Shown: positions 21,681 through 33,997 of the stretch, piece after piece
Position numbering within the stretch: position 1 is the stretch's first letter
Layout of the letters: the number at the start of each line of letters is the position of its first letter
NCBI GenBank assembly: GCA_964030475.1
Contig: CAXIPT010000023.1
Coordinates: forward strand, 143,138-207,137
Length of the DNA: 64,000 nt
Direction: 5' to 3'
Source: Tethya wilhelma
Taxonomy: Eukaryota; Porifera; Demospongiae; Tethyida; Tethyidae
Translations under genes and position numbers: made by a program
The notes under the pieces: model-generated
The model's input: only the letters and a program-made list of their open reading frames with translations
Database searches by the model: none
Told to the model about the DNA's origin: nothing

Positions 21681-21860
21681 GTGCCAACCATGTCTGATAT
21701 TGAAGGGTTAAAACTACAAGTTGAGCATCTAGTGGCTCTTGTTCAAAAGCTAACATCTGAGTTCAGAGCTGTCAAGGCTAAACTAGAAGAGTCAAGAGGC
21801 GAATTTAATAGTATTCTTGAAACTTTGAAGGATGTTTTAGAAGTGGACACAATGTCATAG
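21681..21860 (+). CDS. Small coiled-coil exon
   Basis: After TCTCCGCAG the frame MSDIEGLKLQVEHLVALVQK then LTSEFRAVKAKLEESRGEFN runs to a TAG at 21858. Heptad-spaced Leu/Val/Ile residues over ~50 residues indicate a coiled coil. It may be the last exon of an upstream gene that I cannot trace. It converges with the minus-strand exon at 21907. Confidence 0.4.
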   Translation: MPTMSDIEGLKLQVEHLVALVQKLTSEFRAVKAKLEESRGEFNSILETLKDVLEVDTMS

Positions 21861-21906
21861 GTAGAAATAGTATATACAATGGTTGAGTTTATTATTTTTA
21901 ACGTTA

Positions 21907-22155
21907 AGCTAGCTAACTTAACAAAATTATATCTCCATTAAAAAAATCAATTGTCAGGTCAAAACAACATACTTCCTCTTCTCCATCAAATTCAATAACG
22001 TGTGTCTTTTCCCTAACTTTATAGTCAATTACTGTTCCTGCATACCAAGTAAAGTTCTGTCTTTCATCTTGAAACCTTTGTTTGATTTTTTTCCCCACAA
22101 GGGTAGTAGGCTGCTTGAGGAAGTGAGCGAACTCAGATGGTATATTTGATAAAGT
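21907..22155 (-). pseudogene. Tudor-like terminal exon fragment
   Basis: Read leftwards: SEFAHFLKQPTTLVGKKIKQ, RFQDERQNFTWYAGTVIDY, HVIEFDGEEEVCCFDLTIDF to a stop. The pattern GK.I...F....WY.G.V......H.IEFDGE.E.C.FDL..D is that of Tudor/chromo-like barrels in transposon-linked proteins. Its 5' side is replaced by a TGTGACC-family MITE at 22157. Confidence 0.5.
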
Positions 22156-22156
22156 T

Positions 22157-22852
22157 GTTGCTAGGTAAACTATGGGCGGTCCGTATACTCTCCGTATCAT
22201 AATTAGATCGTGTACAGCACATGCTGAATATTACCACAAACAGCCACGTGGCTAGAGAAGCTAGTAGCTAGGAAAGAAGACCCAGGAGAAGACTACTGGA
22301 CTCGTGGAGGTAAGCACTTGCTAGTAAAGTGGTAGATTCTAGGTAGAGTAACTAAGATAAGCCTCAGAATAACCTGTATGCGATCGCGTACAGGGTGAGG
22401 CAACACCCACGAGCAGAAAGCTGCTCTATGTGGGCGCTTGAATTAGGCAAGCATATCAGAAGCTTTAGCTGATCTCTCTGTGCATGTGCTGTACCAAAAT
22501 TCTGTGAGCAAAAGCCTATAAAGCAGAAATTACACTGAACAATAATTCATTTTTAACAGCAGCTGCCTATCTCATTAATATTCGCTACGGTCTGTTGCAC
22601 AGCATAGCAACTGTTCTCCGTGTTAGCAACTAAATAGAAAAGAACTAGGCTGGTATTACTGTCTATATCTCTGCAACTAAAGCAGCTCCACCCCTCAAAT
22701 TTTGTGTGGAGCATGCTGAAATGTAGCGCAACCCTTCCGTGCGGTAAAAAAATTTTCGCGCAAAAACGCGAATTGAACTAAAACCGCATTTTACTCGAAA
22801 AACAATAATTTCCCAAACGTCAGGTTTTCGCTTGACAGGTCACATATGTTAA
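22157..22852 (+). mobile_element. TGTGACC-family MITE, 5'-truncated
   Basis: Follows 54555-55262 closely from GTTGTTGCTAGGTAAACTAT to the right terminus CGCTTGACAGGTCACA. The left TIR is missing. Confidence 0.75.
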
Positions 22853-23254
22853 TTAGCTTCATAAAAAAACAACTTTTTGTCTCATAATTGGCATTCTGTG
22901 TATTTTTAGCTAAAACGCAGTAGAGGCTATTGTCCACATTAACTGCAGAGTCTGCTGAGCAGTGAAACCGCTCTAGCTTAGGCGCTTATATTCCGTGTTG
23001 TGTAAATTTGCCTATCGACCTCCATCGCTTTATAGTGCCACACCAACTCATCCTTGTGGTGGGCGTGGCTAATTAAATCAATTTTCTAATTATTAAACAT
23101 TCCCATTTCATATAATGTTTGAAAGAAGTCTAAATAATGTATATATTTTCTGATATAGCACCATGAATAACCACCTTGATGTCAAAATTTTAGCTGGTCC
23201 CAGTCCTTAATGCACCTGAGAATCTATAGCAGCATGCAGTGCTCTGAGTTCTGT
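22853..23254. other. No gene seen
   Basis: AT-rich unassigned sequence between two mobile elements. Confidence 0.5.
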
Positions 23255-24253
23255 CCTATTAGCGCAATACAAATATTCACATGAATAACTCTGCAAAAAC
23301 TGAGCGCCTAGCACTAAAAGGCTTCTTAAGCTATTCAGCTCTTTCCCTTTCTAATGAGCCCAAAAACATGGCCTAAAACCATCGCTAAAGTACCAAACTA
23401 CAATTTGCCAAACCTCCAATTTTCTCCATCTTCTTCTTCTTCTTCTTCTTCTATCTTCTCACGCCATGTCTCAAAGACCTTCACTTTTAGAAGCTGATTC
23501 TTGAACGGATGAAGTTGGTTTCTTTGTCTTCAATCGCTTTTGCCATCGGTTTTTAGCGCCTCTCATTGAGTAGCCAGATACAAAGCGAAAAGCGCCTCTT
23601 CCATATGGCCGCCATTAATTTCTACACTCATGCATAATCTTTTAGAAAATTCAAATTGACGACCCTTTCCACACACAAAGTGTGCGTTATTTGGAATTTA
23701 TAATAAATGCAAGTTGCCTGGAACTATTTTGTGATACCTGGATGCTCTTGCTCTTCTTAAGAGATGAATCAGGACCTTGATTATCATAACATAATTATAG
23801 AAAGGCAAGTAAATCTCATGATACAGCTCTTGCCTCCAAATTACTGAGATGTGTTTCACTTCAGTCATCAAGCAGGCTACACAATTTACCAGCTCAGCAG
23901 CGCGCCGTTCAGTAGTCTGGTTTGCCAGACTACTAGCTCAGTTGCTAGCTACACATACCAACTCAAATGTAATTTGTAGAATTATGGAAAAATGAGCACA
24001 AACAAGTAAAAATGGAAATGTAATGAGACACAGGAATGGCTAAATCGTAAAAAGAACGAATGGCTGTTAGAGAGTGTAAGGAATTCCTCCTGTGGGCAAA
24101 ATGAGAGACTCAATAAGGAGATTGCTAAATGCAGCCCATACAGGAAGAATTCTCCACACACTCTAACAGCCATTCCATATCTTGTTTGCGTTCTTTTTAC
24201 GATTTAGCCATTCCTGTGTCTCATTACATTTCCAATGTTTTTTTTTTTACTTG
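23255..24253 (+). mobile_element. CE composite element, copy a (left end missing)
   Basis: From ATTAGCGCAATACAAATATT through the CTT-rich tract (23425-23452) to a fold-back (about 23995-24245) and terminal ACTTG. The fold-back arms read AGGAATGGCTAAATCG... and its complement. The left arm has lost CAAACAAGATGG. No protein-coding capacity. Confidence 0.75.
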
Positions 24254-24384
24254 TGTACGTATAGAAGTGAGGGTGTGGTTACAAGGTTTGAGAGTAGGTG
24301 GGGCTGGGAGGTGAGATACAAATGAGTAATGCTGAGCAATGATTTAATAATGAAAAGAAGGGACAGGAGAGTGGCTTAGCGGGA

Positions 24385-24588
24385 TTAGGGAAACAAACAC
24401 GTTCCACATGGTCTTTGGATTAGGTTCTCGTACTCAGGGGGTAGTTGACCATGGTCTCTGTTAATAGTGTTTGGAGTCCTTCTGATGAGGATAGCTTCCT
24501 GGACTGTTCTGGAGATCTCATCCCGGGGCTGTGCTAGCACTTCAACATTGTTCCTGTCAGGCGGGTGGTCGTGTGTCCAGCAAACTGT
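24385..24588 (-). pseudogene. Retroelement C-terminal fragment fused to BEN exon
   Basis: Leftward frame DEISRTVQEAILIRRTPNTI then NRDHGQLPPEYENL and a stop. The R.VQEAI.IRR....NRD.G...PP pattern is the end of a GIY-YIG-bearing (Penelope-like) or similar reverse-transcribing element. It begins exactly where similarity to BEN exon 2 ends and stays in frame with it. Confidence 0.5.
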
Positions 24589-25388
24589 TTCTCCACGTTG
24601 TAATGAACAGGCATTGTCATGAACCACTTGTTTGTTTGCAACAATAGAATGGGAGTCATCATCCTCTCATTCCACAAGATAGTAGCGATCTGAACAAACA
24701 AAATTAATTTTATGTAGCTCATAAATCATGGTGTTATATATTGTCATTTACTGACCAGCAAGAATGTCTCCTTATTGCTTCTTTTTCTGCCGCTTTGTCG
24801 GCTTTGCCATCTGGAATTGCAGGTTTAGCTCTGTGGCTGTAGATAGCTTGCTAACTCCTGACTTAAAGGCTCACAACCTGTGGATTCTCAACTAGAGATC
24901 TGTGTCCAATACGTGGAGAGCATGTGTAGACTGCATGGCAGATGTGATGGGTGGAGTCCGAGACTAGACTGCATTGGACTCTGACCTCACAGTATAAGCA
25001 AGACTATAGCACAGAAATAGCAAAGCAAATAGTTTTCAAACTAAAACAATAGTACCCTAAGCACATATATAGTATAGTCTGGTCGTCAAACAAGAAATAC
25101 TGACGGCTGCCAGGCATGGTGTCTGAGCCCAGGGCTGAGGTCACTGTCACCACCAACCAGTTCTGCACAGATCTACAGTACTACAATTGAAGACTGGTAG
25201 ATAAGCATATACATTAATTATTACTAACAAATATTGCACGAAAAATCGCGATTTAGCATGCCACAATAGCGTAGGAATTTTCACAATTTTTTACGAATTT
25301 ATACGATAATCTAGGACTTTGCGTGCAAGTTGTCGTAAGATGCGTTTATCAACTGTGATTTTGCACGACTGTTTTGCATGGGTAGCCA
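24589..25388 (-). pseudogene. BEN-gene copy 0: promoter, exons 1-2, inverted
   Basis: Inverted duplicate of 37016-37870. Exon 1 (ATG at 24810) reads MAKPTKRQKKKQ and then TAA in place of a Glu codon. Exon 2 (from 24689) has TGA where the intact gene has the Trp of LVEWEDDD. Two nonsense changes and the loss of everything after exon 2 make it inactive. The right boundary (GCAAAACAG at 25387) coincides with the boundary of the intact copy at 37016, suggesting a defined end of the mobile unit. Confidence 0.75.
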
Positions 25389-25822
25389 TTATTACTGTAC
25401 TCATGTATTATTTAATAGATACCCATAATTATGCATTATTCATATTCATTACCCGAGCACATGAAATGCATGTATCAAGCTCGTGAGCAAAATATTATGT
25501 GTCGGCCCAGCTTGCTGCTTAGCGACCATTTCCATAGCACCTTGAATTCAACTTTTCAATTCAAACTTTGCTTTACTCATAAAACAAAAACAAAAGTTTG
25601 TTTTTTGTTGTGTACCTGCTATCTGTTGAAGTCAGAAGTTACTTTGGATTGCTCCAGGAAATGATATAGAACTCAACTGAACAAAAACCACTAATTATAG
25701 TTAGAATTGATTAGAATCACATTTTTCATCAAACCTAAATTAAGTTTGGTAAGTTTAGTAGTAGATTACTTTGTATATACGCAACCTTCATTACTGGACC
25801 AGAACTCAATAGCTATAAAGCA

Positions 25823-25863
25823 CCCGTGCCATTCCTGTGCACCCAGTAGTACCGTACTGGGAA
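25823..25863 (-). mobile_element. CE left-end fragment
   Basis: CCGTGCCATTCCTGTGCACC followed by the hairpin tip (CCCAGTAGTACCGTACTGGG) and AA|TA. Only the hairpin end remains. Confidence 0.6.
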
Positions 25864-25869
25864 TACACT

Positions 25870-27330
25870 GTTTCATTGTGTTTGTGACTTTCTGGAGCTC
25901 TGCACATCAAGAAACCTGCTGCTCTGGATAGTCGTAGCAAGAAGCAAGAAGTGGTGCTTTTGGCTTCATGACTTGTATCCTACATCTTTACATCTCCAAC
26001 AATCGAAGACAGGCCATGGCAAGCTGTTCTGTTCGGTACGGTGGTGAAAATAAGCAAAAACAGTTCTTCAGGAATGCTAATTAAATTCGCTACAATGACG
26101 TAATTGTTACGTATGTCCAATCTCTTCTGGTATGAAGTGAGTGCCAATGCATGGCAATTACTATGCACAAAGGCCCACAGCTACCTAATTTGACCACAAA
26201 CAATTAACATGTCTAGGATACAGGATACAAGATACAAATTTGGGATTGGCTGCTTGAACTATGTCTAAGAAAGCATATAGGGGTAGAGTAGTGTAGTGAG
26301 TGTGTTCAGAGCTAACTATTACTACAAAAATTAGTGTTGTCTTTATACAAGTGACCAGAAATTTCAAAGCATTCTTTGAACCGCAGGCACTTAAAAACAA
26401 CAAAAAATTACTCATGTGTCTTGTGAATGCAATAGGATGGCTGTGTAGTGGTATGCATGCAAATGTGCAGTAAGTTTGTAGGATGGCTAGCAGAAAGTGG
26501 GGGGGGGGTGTTGAAGCTTGGTGGGTATATCCAACCAAGCATGTGTTGAGTGTGATTGACTATTGACCTCTGATCTTTGACCCCTCTACCACATAGGTGA
26601 GCTCAAAGTAAGTCTGTACAGGAAAACTTGAATTTGACAGGGCTGTATGAACTCCATTTTTCTTCCCTGGTGGAGAGGCAGTGAGGTATGTGAGCTTGTA
26701 GGGTGTTTGTGTGTCTTGAATATCATGCTGAGTTTCTGACTGTGTGGAAGCAGTTTTCCTGTTTACCTGTAAGACACTTGTGAGAGAGTGTGGTTATCAG
26801 AAGTGTATACTAAGGCTGCCTCAATTTATAGGCTAATATTGTGGGTATTGTGGCTTACAGATTTCTGCAGGAAAACCAAATAACCATACATGTTGATCAA
26901 TGGCCATTGATAAATGACATTAATTAATATTAGTGTCATGTGACCTTCAGGGGTGGGGTTAGAGGATGGCCACTCAGTAAGCCTTTATGAGGGATGTAAA
27001 CGGGGGTTTTCAGAATCTGAAATTTTGTGATTATATTGTATTTATTACTGAAATTTTGAATCTGCCTGGAAAAAAGGTCCCTGATACATTGTTTAGCAGA
27101 TACGGGGAGAAATATACCAGTTTCTAAATATTGCACACCTAATTATATATGCGTAATGGTTATATCTTCCTAGTAATCAATGGGTACACAATTTTCCAGA
27201 GGTAGTGATAAAACTAGGAACCGGAAATGGAAAATAGGAAAGAGAGAAATGGGAAATTGAAACGAGAAATGGGAAACCGTAAAACCGGGAATGAATGTAG
27301 CCTGCACACCATTCTTCACGAGATACTGCT
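25870..27330. other. No gene seen
   Basis: Several short frames with no coding character. 27200-27295 has a degenerate GAAATGGGAAA-type repeat. Nothing else assignable. Confidence 0.5.
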
Positions 27331-27464
27331 CAACTTGGAGAGGAGGCTGACTGAGCGGCTATAGGCTCTGCAAACTTGGGCTAGGTCGTTTACTAGAATG
27401 GCTGACTATATGCTAGAAAGGCTGACTATATGCCCTGCCAGCTGAGTCGGCTCCTTCAAAAGGT

Positions 27465-28169
27465 GTGACTTCTACTAGTGCGGTGGCTGGTGAGGCTTCA
27501 CCCACTAATAAAAGTAGGAGGAAGCGTTCTAGGAGAGAAAGAAAGCGTCGAGTACCTCTTGGTGAACATTCTAAGTGTGGTCCGTTGTCTGCCAGTGATG
27601 GCCTTTGTTTGCCATCTCGTTCTGCCCCTCTGCGTTCCGCTCCAAGTCCTACCTCCAAGGTTACTGATTTTGACACTCAAAATCATGTTCCCTGCACTGC
27701 TAAGGTACTCTCTTCTACTTCTGAGCCATCATCACAGCTCAATCTTACGCTGGATCCTAGGCATGATTCGAGTTCGCTTCCTCATCCCCAGACTGTCCCT
27801 GTAGAATTTGGTGACTATAGTGAATCCAGAGATGCTGTCAAAGGTCACTTAGACAACATTGATCTTTCTGGGACCAAGGTATCTGATGTTTTTTATTATG
27901 CTGACGAAAACGATTCAACTGGCATCTGTGTAGAGCAAGCAGATGGTGGATTGGTTTGGTCACCCATCAAGATCACCAACAAGGAGATTCGTGCTGCTTT
28001 CCCTGGTCCATCATCTGGCCAGTTATGTCATGATGATCTGGTGTCAGTTGTATATGAAGTAAAAGATAATAGACCTGGTTTTCTTGTTGACACCCATGAA
28101 AGTGAGAGTTCTTACTGGTTGCCTGTAGCTAGTAGAACTCGCTCGAGGCAGTTGCAGTATCTGAACACT
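27465..28169 (+). CDS. Orphan 235-aa single-exon ORF
   Basis: Open from an alternative start at 27465, with sense codons continuing upstream to about 27435. The N-terminal ~35 residues carry a strongly basic patch (KSRRKRSRRERKRR). The middle is Ser/Thr/Pro-rich and disordered in character. The C-terminal ~110 residues look folded, with DVFYYADENDSTGICVEQAD, WSPIKITNKEIRAAFP and SYWLPVASRTRSRQLQ, ending YLNT. GC content is higher than nearby. I recognise no domain. It could be a gag-like or nuclear protein of a mobile element. Confidence 0.5.
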
Positions 28170-28605
28170 TAGCAGGCTATAACTAATTCTTAGTGGCTTA
28201 ATATAATTTTCTGTATGTTTGTGTCTGTGTCTCCCCTATACCCTCTTGTGCCTATCTGTGGCATGTTCAATGAATAATAATAATAATAGACCTCACGTTA
28301 TCTGACCCAGAGCACGAGGACTGCTTTAGCCATCTTGAGCCAGGCGTTGCCTGCGCCCTTGACCCAGACTTGAGGTAAGATGGCGTCGTTTGTCAGTGAT
28401 CGAAGTAGCTATGATATGTGTAATAAACAAACTGCAGTTACTCCGATGTTGTTGAAGACTCCCTCAGTTACCCTTCTGTCAAATGCAAGCAAGACGTATT
28501 GTTTGGAGATAGTGTCCGAGGCTCAGATAGGAAACTGAAACCTATACTGAATTTATAATTTAGCGGCATATGTATTTGATTAATTATGTATAACATCATT
28601 CATAG

Positions 28606-29138
28606 TGACTGTGAACATACTTCTGAGGGACTTAGTGATTTGGATAGTGACTCAAATTACGAAGACTCAGTGGTCTCAGAAGAGGGGTAGGTATTGAAAT
28701 ACTTGTAGCTAGCTAAACTGAGTACTATCCTAGTTGAGTAACACTTTTTTCACTCAGCAGTGTTGAGTATTACAACAATGATAAAGTGCTGCCTGTTTAC
28801 AAGAGGACAACATCAAATGAACACTTCACTATTGAAACTCTGGCTGGGATAGTGAGAATGCCATCTCTACAGGCAAACTAACACTTTGTTGCAGGCAGCC
28901 AGTTCAAGTGTGCCACAACACTGCCTTTGTTGTTGACTTGCATGCTCTGGATGATCCTATGGATATCAGAGCAGATGAATATGGAGTATGGAACCGTAAA
29001 GGTTCTCCTGTAGTGTTCACCACAAGAATGAAAGAACAACAATACACAAGCAAAGTAAACTGGGCTCTCACTGTAATCATTACAAGATTACAAGAGTGTA
29101 TTACAGACATTCTGCTTCACCAAATTTCACAAGGGTGA
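28606..29138 (+). pseudogene. Fragmentary gene of uncharacterised transposon-linked type
   Basis: Exon 28606-28687 (DCEHTSEGLSDLDSDSNYED, donor GTAGGT); exon from ~28759 (VEYYNNDKVLPVYKRTT); then a CAG-bounded open stretch 28895-29138 with QPVQVCHNTAFVVDLHALDD then DIRADEYGVWNRKGSPV. The last motif is, from memory, common to a multi-copy invertebrate protein. A TAA lies between the second and third parts unless spliced out. An AATAAA at about 29277 may be a polyadenylation signal. Confidence 0.45.
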
Positions 29139-29353
29139 TAACCACTGTTTATGGAAAGTGCACTGTTACAATGAAGCCCATCAGTTTCATGTGTAAGGTG
29201 GAATAAGAGAGGAAGTGAGATACTGACACTGGATGCACTAAGTATAGAAAGTGTGTTGTAGATGACATTGCTTGTAAATAAATATTATATCAAATTAGTA
29301 CTATTTTACATGTAGGCAACATAATTATGCATAATGAACAACCCTTAATCTAA

Positions 29354-29869
29354 CAAGTACAAAAAACATTAGAAATGTAATGCAAACATAGGAATGGCCA
29401 AATCGTAAAAAAAGTGAGCAAACAAGCCAGGAATGGTTATCAGATTGAGTGAGTTCATTTTACTGTGTCACCTTATGTTCATATCTCTACTGAGCTCAAT
29501 GACATTGTAGACACAGGAATGAACTCGCTCAATCTGACAACCATTCCTGGCTTGTTTGCTCACTTTTTTTAAGATTTGGCCATTCCTATGTTTGCAGTAC
29601 TTGTTTGTTCTTTTTTTTTTAATAATTATTTACAATATCAGTGGAATTTAGTCTTTTAGTAGCCCACCGTCAGAGCAGACAACTTGCCAACAGACTATGC
29701 CTTTTAGACAGCTGAAACTCTGAAAACCCCAGGCCAAACGTGATTTATGTCTATTATATTTGTGTCTTGTTAGCTAAAGATAACTTCCCTACTGAAGAAC
29801 TGAATACAGAGAACGACAGGATGGGCCATCCGTGCCATTCCTGTGTACCCAGAACTACCGTACTGGGAA
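29354..29869 (-). mobile_element. CE composite element, copy c (short form)
   Basis: Reverse orientation: CAAGTAC, a fold-back (arms AAGCCAGGAATGG.../complement, loop near 29480), a shortened middle, then GCCATTCCTGTGTACCC and ACTACCGTACTGGGAA, with TA following. The middle lacks most of the ~800-bp body of full copies. Confidence 0.75.
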
Positions 29870-30288
29870 TATTTAAAACCCCTGTCACGTCATTTTCCCA
29901 TATTTCACTGATGATGGTCAGCTGCATAAAACGTCTGAAAAATAAAAGTTTTAGTTTTATGACTAGTGAAATACTCTAAGTATAATTGAACTATGTCTAA
30001 CCTTAGTCACACAAGTATTTTTGCACTTACATAAGGCTGTTATAGTCACTTGTGGTATGTGCAATCATAGTCTTCCTGTAAAACAAGTCAACGATACAGT
30101 AGCTTGATTCACTCAGGAACTAAATTTGAAGTAAAAAATGCTCAGAGACTTAGGCATGTACTTAGTTTTTGGTGTCTAGTACTGTAATATCAGGGGAAAA
30201 TATTACTATAGATGGTAGTGAACCCTTGACACCTTCTACTGAGAAGCAGAAGACATTATCAGGTATGTTTGTTGAAAAATCAATAATT

Positions 30289-31350
30289 TGTGACCGAATT
30301 TTGGAAAACCGACCAGGTAGTACCAAACTTTGTTTGTAGTAATCGGCGGTTTTAGTGTAATTCGGGACGCGCGCGAAATTGATTTTTTTGCACGAGAGGG
30401 GAGGGGCATACCTTGGCGAGCTGCAGACGAATTTTACGGGTGGGGCTGCTTCAATTGCTGAGATGTGAGCGCTTGAATGCAGCTATGTTAGCCATGGCTA
30501 GCTTCTCTCCTGTTAGTACATGGGATATGTTGCTATGTTCATTGATTAATAATTTTGATAAGTACACGATGCAGCTGCTGCTTGTGCATCTTATTATAAT
30601 AATGCATATTTAATTTCAAACAAAAAACAGTGAATTCTACACTTCTAACAGAAAGAAATCTCTTAAAGATCATCAGAAGACGGCCTACAGTGTTGCAGAA
30701 TTGCTGGACTATGCCAGGAGCTGTATATCAGCATAAAAATGAATGAATGTTGTGTGCATTGAGTATTATAAGTTTACAATGAAATTTGTGGGAGATAGAA
30801 GCTAAGCGCTTATGATTCAATGGGTAGTAAGTATTAGCTAAACTATTTTGTACTGTTAGAATAGGTATACATACATGCATTTACTATTGGGCGCTTATTT
30901 CTGCGCCATTTATAGACTAGTTACTCTAGTTACAGCCCACCTGCTACATTATTCTACTTAGTAGACTTACTTACCTCATTGGTGAGTCCTCCTGGAAGGC
31001 TCTCTGGTCTTCTGTGTATTTGAAAAAGCCCCAAAAGTAAGTTTTAACTAGCGCTTCGACTTACTTCATGCATATTCTGATACTACATGTACCACAAACA
31101 TAAATTGTTTGTAACACGGATAGTATACGGAGTTCGTGTACTCGCACTTAGCAACGTATTCGCTCACGTTTTTAGCGAGTAAAATTGGAATGAACGGTCG
31201 GTATATTTGAGCTCATATCTCCAAAACTATAGCGCCTAGCCGCTTCAAATTTGGAATATAGCTAGCTGCAATGACGTAGATTACTTTGCGATTGCTAACT
31301 CAAAATTCGCGGAAAGTACTACCTGGTCGGTTTTCGCAAATTTGGTCACA
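30289..31350. mobile_element. 1062-bp TGTGACC-type MITE in BEN copy 1
   Basis: Ends TGTGACCGAATTTTGG and, inverted, TGTGACCAAATTTGCG, both continuing into GAAAACCGACCAGGTAGTAC (about 38 bp of TIR). The intact paralog at 38191-38210 shows the empty site (AATAATAATTTACATATAG). The exact target duplication is unclear because of a small repeat at the site. Confidence 0.8.
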
Positions 31351-32044
31351 TTTACATATAGATTATGGTGAACTGTGCACGCCCAATAGGAAGCATAAAC
31401 AGGGATGTGTGTAGCCTACAAGACTTGTACTTCAAAAAATGTTTACTATTCACTCTGAAGATGACAATGATGAACTGGTACACACCAAGAAGCAGAAGAC
31501 AGGTACAATGTATACAGTTCAAGGCACGTTCTCAATGCTTAAAGTGTGTCATTTTATTATTAGGTGAAAACACTAAGTCAACTCCATCCAGGAAAAAGAA
31601 GGAAACAAAAAGCCCAAAGAAAAAAACATAAGAATTATAGTAGTGAGATGTGACATGTTTTATGTTGGGTCTTTATATAGCCACCAAGTCCAGCTCCTCA
31701 GTGGTGAAGAAGAAAACCTTTGCTTCTCCTGAGGCAAGGTTAGATAAGCAATTAAATAGCATGTCAGATTGTGGTTTACTGATACAACCATATGTGCATA
31801 GGTGTGGTTTGAAAACTTTGTATATCTTGTTGAACATCACAATAGTATTAACTATTCACTGTAGGCCGCTCACCAAGAAGCTCTAAATAAACAAAATCTA
31901 ACCGAATTGAGCAAGAAGAATACTTTGCAAAGCTCCAAAGAAATTCTTAAGATAGCAACCGATGAGCCACAACTTCCACAAGTGGATATGGACACTCAGT
32001 CTACGTCTAAGGGTAGATAAACAATACTGGTGGTATTTACGTAT

Positions 32045-32830
32045 GCGTGTAATAGTTATCTACTGGTTTTCAAGGATTTACATAGCCATAAATCCTTGGA
32101 AACCAGAAGATAAGTGTTATATCTCAGAACAAAAGTTGCTTTTCATTGGTTAAATTTATGTACCTAATCTGATTGGCCCACGTTTACTATATTACCTTCG
32201 CATAGCAACCATTTTTTGTTCAGTCAGAAATTTAAAAGGACGCTCGGAATAGCTCAGTTTCTTCGTCGTTTCTACAGTACTGTCGCTAGTCTTTACACAG
32301 TTTTGCTTTGCTAGCTAGCTCAAGAAACTGGTGAATGCTAAATAGAATCTTGAACAGGTTGAGCGTCGACCTTTACCAGAAAATGCGTGATTCTGCCAGA
32401 ATTTTATTGAATACTCTGTGACTGCTCCAGTGTCTCTGTGGACCATTTCTTCCTCATGCTGACTGATTAAAATGGCTTAAATGTGTAAGTATTACGCTTG
32501 AGGGTCGACCTAAACTAGAATTTTGCATGATTTACCCAGAATTTAGTGAACTTTCTGCTGTGACTGCTTCCAATGCCTTTTTGGACATATTCTCTTTCTT
32601 GCTGACAGCTTAAAAAGGCTTGCTAAACAACACTATACATCTTCATGCACTAAAATTAATGAAGGAACAACATGCAAATTAGGGAACAATATTCATCAAA
32701 ATTTGACAATCCTTCATTCTCATTGGCTAAAACCATTGCCTGAGGGAAGTGAGCCATATCATCCTTTTGCCCTCTAGGAAGTATGATATGGCTCATATCA
32801 CCTTGAAATAACCTAGGAAACAAGGCTAAA
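32045..32830. mobile_element. Insertion of unknown type with hairpins
   Basis: Absent from the intact paralog. Near its start it has an 18-bp hairpin (CTGGTTTTCAAGGATTTA, 32063-32106) and near its end a second (TGAGCCATATCAT/ATGATATGGCTCA, about 32747-32800). Between them are two ~150-bp imperfect direct repeats (from about 32357 and 32501). No ORF. Confidence 0.5.
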
Positions 32831-33375
32831 TAGGAGATATATTATAATCATGCAAGATACCCAACCACACACAAAACAAGCACTAACAGTAGATGATTTA
32901 ATATTATACCCTCCAGTGGGACGGCAATTTTCACCACCACGACTTCCACAAGTGGATATGGACACTCAGTCTATGTCTAAGGTTGATGAACAATACTGGT
33001 GGTATTTATGTAATACAAGTTATGCGTATTATAATAATGCAGGATATCCAACTACACACAAAACAAGTTAACCCAGCACTACCAATAGATGATTTGTATC
33101 CTCCAGTGGGGGGGCAATTTTCACCACCACTTTCTCAACCACCACTCCGTAAACTTTTCAGACTTCAATACCCTCAAAGAGAATACAACTTTAACCCTGT
33201 GCGGTCATACCATGACCATGGTTATGGTATACTGGGCAACAATGAGAGGTCTCCCACACCCTTTTCAGACTCTTCATCAAGATATAGCTATTCTGGCTAT
33301 AGAGGTATGTTGTATAAAATTATACAATCATGCGAGTTTCAATGACTATATACAGTCTCCTGAAGTAGTTGTTAA

Positions 33376-33997
33376 CTCTTTAGGGCCTAAATTTATTATG
33401 CATACTTAATTAGATTTTATGAATATTTAATTAACCTAGGTTTTTGTACATTTTTGTTCTTGCTTTAGCCTTAGTTACTCTTTTTTGTAGCTAGTTGAGC
33501 TTAGCTATGGTTGTACTAAGCCATGGCTATATCAAATTAGTTCTAAATTTGCTTTTATTAACTTTAAAAGCTTGCAAAAACAGAAGGGCTCAAAGTTCGC
33601 CAAACGACCTGCATACTTTAGGCTTTTTTTCCAGCTTGAAGAGCAGCATTGCAAAAGCGCTTGTATGCAGGTATAGCCTAAGCCTCCCTGCACCTCCATA
33701 GCTAGCGTCAAGCTTCTCCTGCAAAGCACTAAGAAAAAAACGTGAGTTTAAAACCAAAGGTCACGATCTCGCCGCGATCGCGACCTTTGAACTCTAAAGC
33801 CTATATCTCCCCTCCCACTAATCAGACCTGACTCCTACTTGGTATTTTAGTAGAGCGCTTCCTTACCTAACTGCACAGCAAGTCTAAAGCTCATAGCTCG
33901 AACGCTATGGCTTAAAATAAAAAAATGCGAAAAATCGCAGATTACGCGATCGTTGAATACGCGCGTGCGGATAAATCCGTCCACCGGCCCTAAAGAG
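33376..33997. mobile_element. 622-bp MITE with TTAA duplication and 12-bp perfect TIR
   Basis: CTCTTTAGGGCC at the left and its exact complement at the right, flanked by TTAA at 33372-33375 and 33998-34001. The paralogous uninterrupted site has a single TTAA at 39477-39480 in otherwise matching sequence. TTAA duplication points to mobilisation by a piggyBac- or Kolobok-type transposase. Confidence 0.92.

Noticed and set aside
23255..24253. CE as a Helitron
   Set aside because: Hairpins occur near the ends, but there is no 5' TC / 3' CTRR signature, the flanks are TA on both sides and no Rep/helicase is seen.
26185..26538. 117-codon minus-strand frame
   Set aside because: Odd composition, no motif, no splice or poly-A context; probably chance.
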